A stretch of DNA of 64,000 nucleotides from Lutjanus erythropterus. Its lineage: Eukaryota; Chordata; Actinopteri; Lutjaniformes; Lutjanidae. Below are positions 10,750 to 22,223 of this stretch, in pieces. Numbering within the stretch: the first letter of the stretch is position 1; each line of letters starts with the position of its first letter. Position numbers and translations under genes: made by a program. Location of the stretch: positions 18,430,695 to 18,494,694 of the forward strand of contig CM034606.1 of the NCBI GenBank assembly GCA_020091685.1. Reading direction: 5' to 3'. The notes under the pieces were generated by a model. It was not told where the DNA came from, did not search any database, and was given only the letters and a program-made list of their open reading frames with translations.

Positions 10750-11570
10750 AGACACAGTGTCAGCATGGGATGGGATTAGCCCAGTGTGTCGGACTCATGG
10801 GAAAACCTCTGAATATGCAGCACAAGACCTTTTTAGTCCACTCTTTCTTTCTGTTTTTCTTTTTTCTGTCTGTTTTTGTATTTTGCTTCCCTATTGACCC
10901 TTTTGTCTTGTCCTTCTTTCTGTTATGTGAGCCTCTACTGTATGTTCATGTTTTTAAAGTCTTGAGCAACAATATGAAAATGTGCATGCATATCTATACA
11001 CATGCACATACTTTTGTCTGTGTACATGCTGCAAATATACCTCAATCTTAATGAGTTCTAGACAGTATAAATAATTTTTGAACAGCAAAATCAGTTCAAC
11101 ACATTTAAAATCTGTTTCAATCTGTTTCTAAAACAAGAATCAGTATCCTAATAAAATGGAATTATTCAGATTGTTGCACTACAATAAAGAAAAAAATATT
11201 CGTCCATGTTGACATTCTCAATAATAGACTAAAAATATCCTAATAAGATTGGGGTTTTTGAAGTGTATTGACTTACATAAAGAGTATTTGGGCATTTATT
11301 CAAACCATAACCATAGCAATACATACTCAATAGCAACTGTTACTATAATCTCTATAAACAGAGATTGTGAAATACCTTTATGGTATTCTTATGTTGTGTG
11401 ATATGTGCAGTATGTGTAATGTGCAATATGTATAAATTGAGGTTGTGATTTACTACAGTATGTGTTTTTATCTACATGTTGTTTGTTTGTTTTGTTTATT
11501 TCTCACAATCGGTAGTCCAAGACAGATTTCCCTATGCATCAGCCATTGTCTGGAGACAATTGAGCTTTTT
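10750..11570. other. AT-rich non-coding stretch
   Basis: No gene or clear repeat recognised. The frame at 10770-11051 consists mainly of Phe/Leu codons from T-rich sequence. Confidence 0.35.
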
Positions 11571-11576
11571 GGCTTT

Positions 11577-11960
11577 TTTAAAAAAGCTATAATATGTAAC
11601 ATTTCCACATTAAAATGTCTAAAAATGCTAGACATATGTTATATATTTTGTTGAGCTGTATCTCAAATGTTTGCAACAATGTAAAATTGCAGAGAAATCC
11701 AGAATTTATTTCAGGTAACCCTGCATTTTCTAGCTAGTTGCTATAACTTCCAGGAAAACATGGGATATGTCAGATATATGAACATGATTTCACGTCAGAT
11801 AGATTTTCTTCAGCTATGGTGGTTTTTAGAAGTGAATACAACAACGCTACTTCACAACATCATCAAACAACATCTTCTTTTATTATTTTAATGTGAAAGA
11901 CCCCTAGCAGCTTTACATTTTGGGCATTTAAGCCTTTAAAATATGAGGAAACAAACAAAT
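11577..11960 (+). repeat. Interspersed repeat, 'ATAATATGTAACATTT' family (copy 1)
   Basis: The string TATAATATGTAACATTTCC near 11589 and following blocks ('CAGGTAACCCTGCATTTT', 'GCTATAACTTCCAGGAAAA') are found in the same order on the minus strand at 22224-22500. The two copies define a family, probably a DNA transposon because the AATATGTAAC string also forms the end of the element at 37196-37918. Confidence 0.65.
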
Positions 11961-11964
11961 GTCC

Positions 11965-12040
11965 CTGGTCAGACACAGACTCGGAACATTGTGGTTCATG
12001 GTTTGTGTCCTAACCTCTTAACCATGGCGGCCACCACCTT
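11965..12040 (-). repeat. Possible tRNA-derived SINE head
   Basis: On the minus strand a GGCGGCCATGGTTAAGAGG string (start of a tRNA-Ser/Leu-like A box) is followed ~45 nt later by GTTCCGAGTCTG, a degraded B box. This is the spacing of a pol III promoter in a tRNA-derived SINE. The arms do not fold into an intact cloverleaf, so it is not called as a tRNA gene. Confidence 0.4.
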
Positions 12041-12409
12041 TTAACTAAATCCTAATCCTGAAATCAATGGTTAACCTTGTCAGGACCAACAACACATCAC
12101 ATATACATTTCAACCACATCACATACAAGTTATTGTACTTCCTGTAAGTGCGTGTGTTCACCAGAGGCCATTATAACAATTTAAGTTCATTTCTCTTTTT
12201 ATTGTAGTACTGTCTCATTCCTACACAATGTTTATAGCCTTAAGCAGGGCATCTAAACCCACTGAGGTCTCATCACTTACAGCTAAGAGCTCAAGTATAA
12301 CAGCTAACCCACAGCAGCTGAAGATGAAGGACAACAAGCCATTGCATACACCTTCAGGGAATTGTCCAGCTGTAGTAGCTTTGGTATCACATTGTTAGTC
12401 TCAGCCATA

Positions 12410-12725
12410 TGCACAGTCATTAATCGCCTTTTCTTTGTGAGTCTGCTGGTCTCGTATTGTGTAGACCCTGCCTGTGCGCTCGTCCTGTTGTCTCCCTGCC
12501 CTCGAGACGTCCTTGGCTGAAAGTGTCTGCTCTGTGTGGATGTAATCCTGGTGATACATGGTAAACTCCTGACCTGTCTGCGCTGTGGCCTCTCTGTTAG
12601 ATGCTATTACGCGGGGCCTCTAATTGCTGCTGACATTCATTTACCCACTAAGGCTATCACCTTCCCCATTACAGGACTGACTTCTGTCTCTGGGTTTTAG
12701 CCTGCGCCGCAGAGGGGTGTGTGTT
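12410..12725. other. Candidate conserved non-coding block
   Basis: GC-balanced unique sequence containing CCTCTAATTGCTGCTGACAT (near 12616), which includes a TAATT homeodomain core. It lies between repeats and has no coding signal. Confidence 0.3.
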
Positions 12726-12819
12726 TGTGCATGTGTGTGTCCATTCAATAAAGTCTAGGATAAAGATTAAATGATGGCAACTACCCTGCAGCTGAAACCA
12801 CCAAGACTAATGCTACAAA

Positions 12820-13427
12820 CAGAGGTGGCAAAAGTAAACGCCTTCTTTACTTGAGTAGACGTACAGATACTTGTGTAAAAAATTACTCTTGAAGTACTGA
12901 TTCAACTTATTTACACAGGTAACGTGAGACAGTACTAGCTCTGAAATGTACTCAAAGTTACGTGTTTTATGCCATTTTGGTCTTGTTCCATTTTTTTTAT
13001 GTAGTTTTCATCTTGTTACATATTTTTATGTTTTTTAGACTTGTTGCGTCTTTTTGTACATTTTTGTCTCTTTACGTCATTTTTGTCTTGCTACAAATTT
13101 TATCTTGTTTTTGTCTTGTTATGTCTTTTACACCAGTTTTCTCTTGTTATGTGTTTGACATAGATTTTGTCTTGTTAGGGCTTTTACATTACTTTTTGTC
13201 TACGTCGTTAATGCTGTCTTCATCTTGTTATTGGCATTTATGACTTTTACATCATTTGCATCTGGCTACTTCTTTTTAAGTTGTTTTCATCTTGCTACCA
13301 ATAATTCCCCTCAAATGCATTAAAACTAAAATAAAGAGTCTGTTTTGAAAATGTAAGGAGAAGAAAGCACAGATATTTGGGTTAAAATGTACAGAGTAAA
13401 AGTAAAAAGTTGCCAGAAAAACCTCTG
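12820..13427 (+). mobile_element. Non-autonomous hAT element with internal tandem array (copy 2)
   Basis: Perfect short terminal inverted repeats CAGAGGT (12820-12826) and ACCTCTG (13421-13427) are flanked by near-identical octamers, GCTACAAA at 12812-12819 and ACTACAAA at 13428-13435 (7 of 8 match). This is the hAT target-duplication signature. Subterminal AGTAC/ACTT motifs and the TAAAAGTAAAAAGTTGCCAG right end match, in reverse, the element at 1980-2450. There is no transposase. The centre is a degenerate tandem array, listed separately. Confidence 0.82.
12965..13295 (+). repeat. Degenerate tandem array, TTGTCTTGTTAYRTCTTTTACA-like unit
   Basis: About 11-12 diverged units of roughly 25-30 nt, each built around 'TTGTCTTGTTA...TTTTACAT'. 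The open frame through it (12962-13243) is a Phe/Leu/Ser-rich artefact. Because it lies inside the hAT element, and the copy at 1980-2450 has complementary units, the array belongs to the element. Confidence 0.7.
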
Positions 13428-13439
13428 ACTACAAAATAA

Positions 13440-14300
13440 CTGTTCATATACAGTAATCAAAGCAGGTTTTCAATTCCCTTCTCTTGTCTGTGTGCATAAA
13501 ACAGTCCTGCTCAGTCACTTGTGTGTTGTAAAGGAGGCCCCGTCTTATCAGCAGTCTCTCAGAATGACAGTATTCACCATATGTGCAACTGTGCCACAGC
13601 TTGATTACACAGGGACTTATCATCCCAGAACATGCCATAGACCCACATGCATTCTGCTGTGTCGTACACTGATTTAAGCTGCTGTGAAATATTGTTATGT
13701 GTATTCTGAGGCCACAGAGCTACTAGAAACACGGCCATCAAGGTGAGGCGTTGTTGATTCTTCATTATTTCTGATGTATTCCAAAAGCATTTTTGCCACC
13801 GTGAGTGAATTTTTTTTTTTTGGAAGATAATCAAGTCATAATGGGATGCAGAGGTATTATGCTGCCAGCATCTCCCACCTCGCCAATGTAACTCTCTGTC
13901 TGGGGGATGAAATTCTTCTTAATGTCTATGGGATATTAGAACATGAAAATCAGAGCTGCTATCTGCGCAGGGTCAGCCTGTGCCTGTGTGTGATTAAGGA
14001 AGAGGATGATCTGGCAGCTTATCTGATGTTCCGATAAGGTAGCATGCTGGATATAGGAACAAAAGAAAGAAACAAAGAGGCAAAGGATGCTAGTCAGGAC
14101 CTCACTGCAATTTAATTTATTTTTTTCTTATAGAAATAGGTACCACTTTCAAATAAACCACCCAGTGTTTATAAGCTGTAATCAATGGCTTTACTAATAG
14201 TTAATAAATCATTTGCAAATTATATTATTGAGACTCCCGTTTGGGTTGCCAGGTCATGGTGTGTGTTTCTCCTCCTCCAGCGTGACATTTGCTTTGTGTT
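13440..14300. other. Non-coding; possible conserved block 13830-14045
   Basis: 13830-14045 is unique, GC-balanced sequence with GATA-type sites (CTTATCTGATG near 14019 and CGATAAGG near 14032). The frame that spans part of it has no splice signals. The rest is AT-rich with a T-run near 13811. Confidence 0.3.
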
Positions 14301-14309
14301 TTCAGTGTT

Positions 14310-14900
14310 TCTGCTAGACCCCTCCAATTGACCATTTCACCTCTGACCTCCGGGAAAAGGACTGCAATCCATTTGCTACAGCTGCTATAATCAATGTTTT
14401 CACATCAACAATGGATGACATGATTAAGTGTGTGTGAAAGGTGTTGCTTGTAATGATGGACTCACAGTAAATTATCGCCTGACTCTGCTGTTCCCCTTCT
14501 CTGTACCCACTAATCAGCAAACTGTGCTTTTTTTAGAAAAAGTCAGAAGCTTACTGGATGAGAATGCCTGTGCTGGTCCTGTTTTTCTAGACTTAAATAA
14601 AGCATACATTACCATTTTTTTAATATAAATGAACTCATTTAAATTTTTCTGAACGAGCTATTCTATGGTGAAATTCATATCTATCCAATAGAAAGCAATA
14701 TGTGTTGATGGCACCCAATCACCCTTCTTTGAATGTCCTGTCGGCGTCACCGCAGGCTCTATTCATGGCTCAATCCTATTTATACATTTATAATAATGAC
14801 CTCCCTAATGCATGTCCCAATATTAATATTCAAATGTATGCAGATGATGCAGTATTTTTTACATGTGAAAAAGACGTCCCAGACCCTCCGTGGGTGCTTT
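14310..14900 (+). pseudogene. Non-LTR retrotransposon relic, reverse transcriptase (CR1/L2-like)
   Basis: Motif A of the reverse transcriptase (V-F-L-D-L-N-K-A-Y) is read at 14581-14607 and motif C (Y-A-D-D) at 14837-14848, both with catalytic aspartates. Between them a ClyP-V-G-V-like segment near 14730 corresponds to the PQGS motif, but the P-Q pair is changed to T-A. Frames shift at least twice and stops intervene (for example near 14782-14790). Only the polymerase core is visible; no endonuclease domain or 3' tail was found. The wording of the motifs fits teleost L2/CR1-type elements, but the family assignment is tentative. Confidence 0.78.
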
Positions 14901-16370
14901 CATGGGTTTTGTTTCCAGCTGAGGCAGGCAGCTCTTTTCAGTAAAAAGGTTCAGAGAAAAACCTCATGTACGCTACCTGTTCAGCAACAGACATAGTTAT
15001 GGGCTTTTCCGTTGGCACTTTTGATGGTGCCAAGTTAAACCGTGCCCCGCTGATTTGCATTTCTGTTACCTTTGCATTGCAAGACTCAGCTTGTGAGTGT
15101 GCAGTGGATCAGAGGGAAGGGCGTCTTAAAAAGTGTTCATCTCTCAGTACATTTGTAGCTTCTAAATGAAGCTCTGTGGTTTAAAGTTTTAGGGCTTTAT
15201 TTAACTGTTTCCTGTTCACTGTCAGCTGTATAAGCATTATTTCAAGCTACTGCTGATGAAAAATTATTTCCCTTTTCCCCCACTCGACTTAAGCAAAGCT
15301 CAACTTTAGTTAAAAGACACACCTTCAAGCGGGTAGCGCCCTTGTAATGGAGATGTCGAGTCAAACCGAATCAAACCAAGCCAGCACATGCATATGGACA
15401 AGGGGCACCAGACACTAGCTGGTGAAAATAATGGAGCATTTAGCAGCTAAAGAGCAAGATATTTCCCTCGAGAGTTGGCAGAAAACAAAGCAGAGATAAA
15501 AGGAGAGTAAATATTGGACTTGCATTTATCAGGTGGACACAAACATGACTGCAACCAAATGCTTGTGTGACTCTGTATGTACTGGATGTGTAAGTAGTCA
15601 AAAGTAGATTCACACTTCCCTCTGCACAGTGATATTGCAGGGTGCAGTTTGGTAGAAAGAAAATAGTACCTATGTGAAACTATTCACAACAAGATCTGTA
15701 GATTACCATGAGTAACCGAGTCATGATTTCTGAAAAGAAAGATTGCTGTTGAGTTTTTCATTTCTTTTTTGGCACTTTGAGCACCACAAATTGGCAATAT
15801 TTAGTCCCGTCATATTCGAGACATGGCAGACATCACTATGATATCCCCAAAACTCGGCATCTCACACCTAAACAGTCTAAATAGATAAATAGCCCTATTG
15901 GTAAGAGAGAAAAGATTGATTTGGGATGAACTTTAGGGCTTGTTTGCACCTCTCTCAAATGGCCAAAAAACAGTTAATACAGGTTTAATTTTAATAACTG
16001 GTCTATAAAGCATTTATTTATTAACCATCAATAAAACTATTAGTTACAGCAAATAGGCTAAACCTTTTTTTATAGTGCTGTATGAGAAAATGGTACCCCT
16101 CTGATACACAAGTCACAGTCTAAAGAAAGCCGCCATCACAGCACCACTTTGTGTGTCAGTATTTGATGCAATACTCCACACATGAGAGCGTATGTATGTG
16201 CACTTCTCTGAGAGGGCCATTTGGAGAGCAGCAGGTCAATACACATTCATAGAGAGTGCATTTCCCTGAATGCTTCAACAGTCCGTAAAGCCTCAGTGCC
16301 ATTTTCCACCATATTCTGCTTACCGCATTAATCCATCCCACAAAAGCGTCATTCTGCGCTTGGAGAGAGG
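14900..16370. other. Non-coding, likely partly repeat-derived
   Basis: 15240-15420 resembles an old short interspersed repeat but has no clear ends. 15430-16150 is AT-rich. No exon recognised. Confidence 0.3.
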
Positions 16371-16375
16371 ACACT

Positions 16376-16385
16376 TACACACACA

Positions 16386-16420
<35 letters not shown>
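16376..16420. repeat. (CA)n microsatellite
   Basis: Roughly 20 CA units with GT interruptions near both ends. Confidence 0.95.
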
Positions 16421-16422
<2 letters not shown>

Positions 16423-16429
16423 ATGCAGA

Positions 16430-16960
16430 CACAGCAGAGGCCCACATAGACACACATTTTCACAGCTTCAATGGCAGAAAATCCATAGCCCTTTCTGGGA
16501 GGAGGAATTCCATTAGATAATAGATATGGAATCCATCTCGATTCTCCACCTTATCTTCTCCCGGGGTGAGGGATCAATACTGGGGCTTCAGCTCAACTGC
16601 CAACAATAACAGGAAATTGATGGGACAGAGTAAGCAGCGTGGAGGTCCAGTAATGGCACTTTCTTGGCCACCTCTCTGTAATGCAAATCAGAGGGGGAGT
16701 TAATTGGTGAAAGGCTGCTTATAGTAATGAGGAGGCATGGGAGCTGATGTTGGGAGTTCATGAACCAGCACAGATTAGGTTGTTGATTGTTTGATTGCAG
16801 AAAATATACACTATTGCAAGACTTTTTTTTTTTTTTTTTGCAGCAGGAACAAAAGAGTAAAGACTGACAGAGAAGGGGCTCATGCACAGATATCCAGTTA
16901 TCTGAACAAATGGGTGTGCACACAGTAATGGCATCTAATTTTCCACAGAGCTACGGAGGT
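16430..16960. other. Candidate conserved non-coding block
   Basis: A long unique, GC-balanced segment with enhancer-like texture. It contains an octamer (ATGCAAAT, near 16681), a TTAATTGG core near 16700 and 'TTATCTTC' GATA-type sites. A 17-nt T-run lies near 16823-16839. No coding signal on either strand. Confidence 0.4.
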
Positions 16961-16999
16961 TTCCTGTTGGAGTTGCCAGGTGCTGTGTTTACAGAGGTC

Positions 17000-17012
17000 G
17001 TTGCCTGGCAAC
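17000..17012. promoter_or_regulatory. RFX X-box palindrome
   Basis: GTTGCCTGGCAAC is a perfect inverted repeat and matches the RFX consensus (GTTGCC-N1/2-GGCAAC with the short spacer). A half-site GTTGCCAGG precedes it at 16972-16980. It is in non-repeat DNA. Confidence 0.5.
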
Positions 17013-17019
17013 ACATTCC

Positions 17020-18700
17020 AAACAGTATTAGGATATGAGGCTAAGGGAGCAGCGGTGAGGTGAGTGTGGGGTCAGGTGCTATAGGCTGTATAGAACAGAT
17101 AGTGGCGTACTGATACTGCTCACTGAGGGACCTGGGCGGCTCCTTCCTTGCACAAGGATGAGTCATGTTGTGTTTGTGTACAGTAGATCCCGTAGGTGGC
17201 AACATGTGGGTGGGTGGTGGTGGTTGGGAAGTTTACAGCTCGCCGGTCATCGAGGTTCAGAGTCCGTTCTCTCTGAGATGTTTGCACAGCTAAAACACCA
17301 CCTATTGCGTCATATCACAGAGGGGTGTCAGCAGCAGAATGAGAGCATGGAGAGCATGAATGACCGCTGTAAAACAACTGCAAATATCTTCAACCTGCGT
17401 TTGTCCAGGAACATGAGCACAAGGGCTGGGTATTGAACTCTGTACTTCTAAGGCTACAGACCAGGTTATGTTGCTACTAGTACCACCTCATGTTAAATTA
17501 ATCAGTGCCTAATTTCAGCACCTGAAAGTGCATCTAAAGTTACTTAACTGCACCTTGACCACAAAAAGTTTCCCCAGGAAATAGGAACCTTCAACTGCAG
17601 AAACCAGGGTCTAAATTAAGTTGTGGGGTAACCATCCCTTCCTAAATCTGGCCCCTTTTTGCTTTGTGCTCCAATGACAGTTGAACAAACGATCAATCAA
17701 CTTTCTCCTTTTCCTGTAAAGGCGACAGGCCACATCTTAAGTTAGCTAATGTTAGCAAACACTTGCTAATTATCCGGCTAATGACTGATATAGATTAGCT
17801 AGCTAGTGGGAATCAGAAATGGCGAGGGAACGATGTCACCTCCACAGCTTGTTTAAGTCACGTTGAGTCAGGGCAATAGCAAGCTGAAAGCAGTCTCAAG
17901 TGTAGTTAAACAATATTGTTGCAATATTTGTAATGTGAAATGCAAAGCTGGTGAGGGCAACACGTCTAACCAAACACAAACCATATCTAAAAGCTGAAAG
18001 TGTATCTTGTTCGATAGCCTGAAAGTCACCCACAGCAGCTGAAGCTAATGTTAGTATAACTACAGCTAGCTCTTCAAAAGTGGAGCCTCCATTGGAAAAC
18101 AAAAACTTAAGTGAGACATCGACACCTTCATCCACATCTTAATTAGCTTGTTAAATAAAGTGTTGCTGGAGATAAGTGAGCTTTTTTCACCGTCTTGGTT
18201 GACGTTGGCTTAGCGTTTTTGTGGACTGTATATTACAGATATCACATCTATTTCACAAACACCATTAAATGCTCTGGTGACAGACTGACATGCAACAGGT
18301 TGTAGCAATGGTTTTGGAAAGGGAGAAGGAAGTAGGGAGGGATTTTATGTGTATGCTTCTTGCCACACAGCAAAAGGGTGCTCAGGGTGCTAATTATGCC
18401 ACATGGGCATCTCAAGTGGCACATTAGGTTACTTGATGTCATCACACTTGATGGAGTGGTGAGCAATACACTTTTTTTTTGTTCCTGCCAACTCCTTCAT
18501 CACAACATCTAAATCCTTTAGGCTCAATGGTTCTGGTAACTCATTCACTCACAGCACACTTACAGTAACTGTGAGTGAGAGCGTGCTGAGTAGCATCTGG
18601 ATGAGATTGTCATGGATGTGCCTGGTCTCATTCCATAACTAATCCTGTGATCTCTGCACAGTGAGAAGAACCCCCAACCCTCCCACCCCACACCACTGAC
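17020..18700. other. Non-coding, mixed unique and repeat-derived
   Basis: 17440-18230 carries GCTAATGTTAGC-type motifs typical of teleost interspersed repeats. A weaker CTCF-like string CCGTAGGTGGCA is at 17190-17201. No exon seen. Confidence 0.3.
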
Positions 18701-18709
18701 CAGACATAA

Positions 18710-18725
18710 CCAGCAGGTGGTGCTG
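18710..18725 (+). promoter_or_regulatory. CTCF-like motif
   Basis: CCAGCAGGTGGTGCTG fits the CTCF core CCASYAGRKGGCRC except one position (T for C in GGTGC). In non-repeat DNA. Confidence 0.35.
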
Positions 18726-19080
18726 TCTTCTGTGGTATCACTATGTTTTCCATGGGTTAAATATTTTGGCTTTTTTTATCCATTAAATCTTTCCATCCAT
18801 AGTGGACGATATAACCTTAACCTATCATTGTATAGACAGCTGTGTGGGCAGAGTTGCATGTAGCTCAGTCAATGGGCCAGTTTTAGTATCATAAGAAGTA
18901 TGTACTCTTATCTGTTCCTAATAATTCCTGTTTATGCTCAATGTGAATATTGTTTTTCTATTTCTACACACAGTATGCACACACACACACACCTCTATGC
19001 CATCTAACAAAGACCACACTGGAAATAAGTCCTGTAACTTTCTTTGTCATCCTTGATGCTTTTTTAATTGTACATGCAGG

Positions 19081-20537
19081 CAGAGGTGGAAATACTACTG
19101 TAAATCTGTACTGAAGTATAAGTGATATTACTGAAATATTACTCAACCACAAGTACTAGTGTTTACAAAATACCTTAGTAAAAGTACAAAATATTCTTCT
19201 CAAAACTACTCAGAGTATTCATTACTTCTTAACTGTTGATGTTTAATGGCAAAATCAGGCAATTCTCTAAATTACTCCCAACTCCTGCACTGTTCTGGTC
19301 AGTGGTCATGGTCTCATCTCCAAGCAGCTCTTTTTTTTTCAGTGTCTGTATGTCATGGTTTCTACTGGCCTCTTTGTGATCAGATAGCTTTATTGACTAC
19401 AAATATGCTGATGAAAGGTTTGGATATTATATAAAATTGTTCTCAGTACTCAATTATGATTTTAAAAGTTTCTAAGTAGATTATATTGTGTAATTAAACA
19501 ATGTCACATGACCAAATCACAGCCGTGCTGATATTCGGTACAACAGCACAACCTCAAGTGCAATACTACTTTTATAAACTGTTTTACAACTGTCATTCAT
19601 TAGTTAACAGTAATAAGCAACAAGACATTATAATTTCTTTATTTACTTTTTGGGGAGCTCCACCATGGTTCAGTGTTAATGTTTTTTTCACTTTGGCAAG
19701 TGAGTCAGAAATATACATGCCCAAAGTCAGTTTTTACTTGTCCATGTGCAACTTTTTAAAATTTTATTAGTGGTAATAAAATAACCACAAAGGCTAAAGA
19801 TAACTGTCGTGTTTAATCTAGGGCTGCAATGTCTATAAAATGTCAGAAAATAATGAAAAATGTTAATTCAAGATTCATATATACTGGACTGGGCTGTTGC
19901 CAAGTGGCACAGACATTTTCCTGCACACTAACGTTAGCTTGCTAGCTACTTTGTGTAGGTCTGCATGATACTGAAGTCGAGCTCTCCTTTAGTTGTCCGG
20001 ATGGATTCATAAAACTGCCTCAAGTCTGTCTTCAGCTCGGACATCTTAATTGACCATAGTCTGAAAGCAGTTCAAAGAGGAATGTCTCTTTTTTACTGGC
20101 TACACCTGCAGTACACGTCCTGTGCAGGGCTGTGTGAGTCACAAGCAAAGGAAGGTCGTGAGCTTTTGTTTTGGGAATGTAGTGGATTTTGTCTTCAGTT
20201 TTTGGACCCAACAGAGCACTGTAAAACTTCAGCTTTTTTACTGAGTTTGTGTAATATGGGTAAGTTAACATCTACAGTGCACACACACACTACAACCATG
20301 TCAGGGATAAAGTTAAGCAACTGTCCGCTAGTGCTGGCAAAAAAATGTCAATTAGTTCAGACCACTTATCTTTTCTTTTTTTAAAATTTACTTTTAGCAT
20401 GTGTCCAATCAGTTTACTTGGTTAGAACTGACTGATTTATAATGCGTACTTAAGTATGAGTAAAATTACAGACTTTAAAAAATACTCAAATCCAAAATAA
20501 TACTTAATTACAGCCATTTGAGTTACTTCCAACACTG
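19081..20537. mobile_element. hAT-like element with CAGAGGTGGAA / TTCCAACACTG ends
   Basis: The left end CAGAGGTGGAAATACTAC (19081) and the complement of the right end (CAGTGTTGGAAGTAACTC) are diverged inverted repeats. Both are followed by stacked AGTACTT-type subterminal motifs. The flanking octamers match poorly (4 of 8), so the insertion is old or the edges are off by a few bases. The interior holds no transposase frame; it does contain a copy of another repeat (19720-19870) that also occurs at 34640 and 35380, so this is a nested composite. Confidence 0.6.
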
Positions 20538-20581
20538 CATTTGGTCTACTGGTGACAACCATGTCCTTTCAAATTAACTGT

Positions 20582-20612
20582 CAAATAAACAAACAAACAA
20601 ACACACAAATAA
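20582..20612. repeat. (AAAC)n-like short repeat
   Basis: AAATAAACAAACAAACAAAC-type tetranucleotide run, interrupted. Confidence 0.75.
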
Positions 20613-20749
20613 AATGAGAGCCCTCACTGAGATTTAAAAGTAAATGCTCACACATGGCTGCCTCCAGTAATCCTCCATGTTTCTGTGCTGCTCCACAATC
20701 AGTGAAGACGAGGTAGATGAATAGATGAGGCCATTTTAGATAATTGAGA

Positions 20750-21420
20750 TACACATGATTACAAGTTGTGAGCAACACGCTTCTCTCTCTGATCTCTGCG
20801 GTTGTCTACCAGAGCATTATCTGCAGTAATAGAGTCAGATCTTCACGGACAAATCCCTGTAATGTCATCCACAGCGCTCAGGGGAGACCACCCTCATTGG
20901 GAGCGGGGTGGTGGGAGCTAATTTCAACCCACACAATAGACTCATCTCTAAGACTTGCCTTGTTATATCACATATTTCTCCGTCTAAAAGGCTCTGTGGG
21001 CATGTATTAAATGGAGAACTGTACTGTCTGAGCATTGCCACTCCGGAGAATTAAGGTCATGTTTTCATGCCTCTCGAATACTAATAAATGAAGATTGAAG
21101 CTTTGCTCTTCATGGACACATAATGGTCTAATCAGGGTCTTGATCGGTCGGAGATGCAGCTAAACCTTCTGAGAGAAGACAGAATGTTCTCGCTGATAAA
21201 ATCATGCAGCAAAACTTGCTAGGAGAAAAAAGATGAGGACGTGATCTTGGGTTTTGATTTAGTATTGAGCCTTTGTTCCTGGCTCGCTCTGTTCCTGGCT
21301 CTCCGGCGCAATGATGTCATCTGTGGGAAGGTATTTCTCTCAGACACAACCTGTCTGCTCCTGTCAGGGGCCACAGTAACTCGAGCTGCCTTGAAAGTCT
21401 GGGAGTGAGCACCGGTCACT
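20750..21420. other. Candidate conserved non-coding block, long
   Basis: About 670 nt of unique sequence with balanced composition and no repeat hallmarks, in sharp contrast to its neighbours. Homeodomain-type cores (ATTAAGG, CTAATAAATG, GGAGCTAATTTC) and a GATAAAATCATGC string are present. No frame with splice signals crosses it. This is the most enhancer-like block of the left half. Confidence 0.45.
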
Positions 21421-21429
21421 TGCAGACAA

Positions 21430-22220
21430 GGGCGTTATTTATTTTTTCTGGAGGAGATTCAATACCTCCTCCTGCTGCTCCACGGCTCCGAGCTCCGCAT
21501 CCTGAACTCTGAGGCACAAAGCACTTGCCCTCCAGAGACACACCAGAGGTTGAGAGCTCAGCCGCAGTGCCTTGGAGAACTGGAGAGTGCTAGGTTGTAT
21601 AACATGATTAGTCATTGTTAATGTATATAATCACAGAGATTTGGGGTGGCTTAGGCTCTTAAACAGGCTACAGGCTGTGTTCCTGTTGTTAAGATGCTAA
21701 ATAGACATTGTTAGTGTTCCCTTGCAGTGCTAGTGTTATAAATGTCCCCTTCAGTTCCAAACATATCCATATGAAAGAAGAAAGAAGATCACACACATGC
21801 TCTAAAACTCATATACATGAACATGCAGTACTTTTTTATCCAACATTATTATGATGATTTCTGGACTAATACCTCAGTATATTTCATTGATTATTTTGTC
21901 ATATATAATCAGGTTTGAGTCAGTTTCCTTTGAAGTGTAGTCAATTATTGAACATTAATTACGTGGCATTTTTTGTAATTAATAACATAATCCATTACAT
22001 TACAAAAATGTAATCTAATCTGAATACTTTTGGATTACTTGGACATTGAAAATATTGTACAATGTACTATATTGTATGGATTCTATGGATGCAGCCACAT
22101 AAAAATGACTTTCTTTAACATACTCTAAGTGCTGCCAGTACAGGTCTTTGACATTAAAATAAAAATAAATGATGTAGTTTGTTTGGTAGGATGAGATCAT
22201 CAGAGTTGTTATCGTCACTT
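21430..22220. other. Non-coding with AAGTAAC-type repeat debris
   Basis: 21420-21600 is moderately GC-rich and unique. 21915-22040 has the 'CATTACATTAC...GGATTAC' texture of a common teleost element. The rest is AT-rich. Confidence 0.3.
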
Positions 22221-22223
22221 TTC

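Noticed and set aside
10509..10751. Ser/Pro-rich frame
   Set aside because: Composition effect of the pyrimidine-rich tract at 10530-10745.
11965..12040. True tRNA gene on the minus strand
   Set aside because: Only A- and B-box-like strings are present. Acceptor and anticodon stems do not pair.
12962..13243. 93-codon hydrophobic frame that looks like a membrane protein
   Set aside because: It is the TTGTCTTGTTA tandem array of a hAT element. Hydrophobicity comes from T-rich codons.
17190..17201. Further CTCF-like site CCGTAGGTGGCA
   Set aside because: Only the right half fits the consensus. Such matches are expected by chance in 64 kb.
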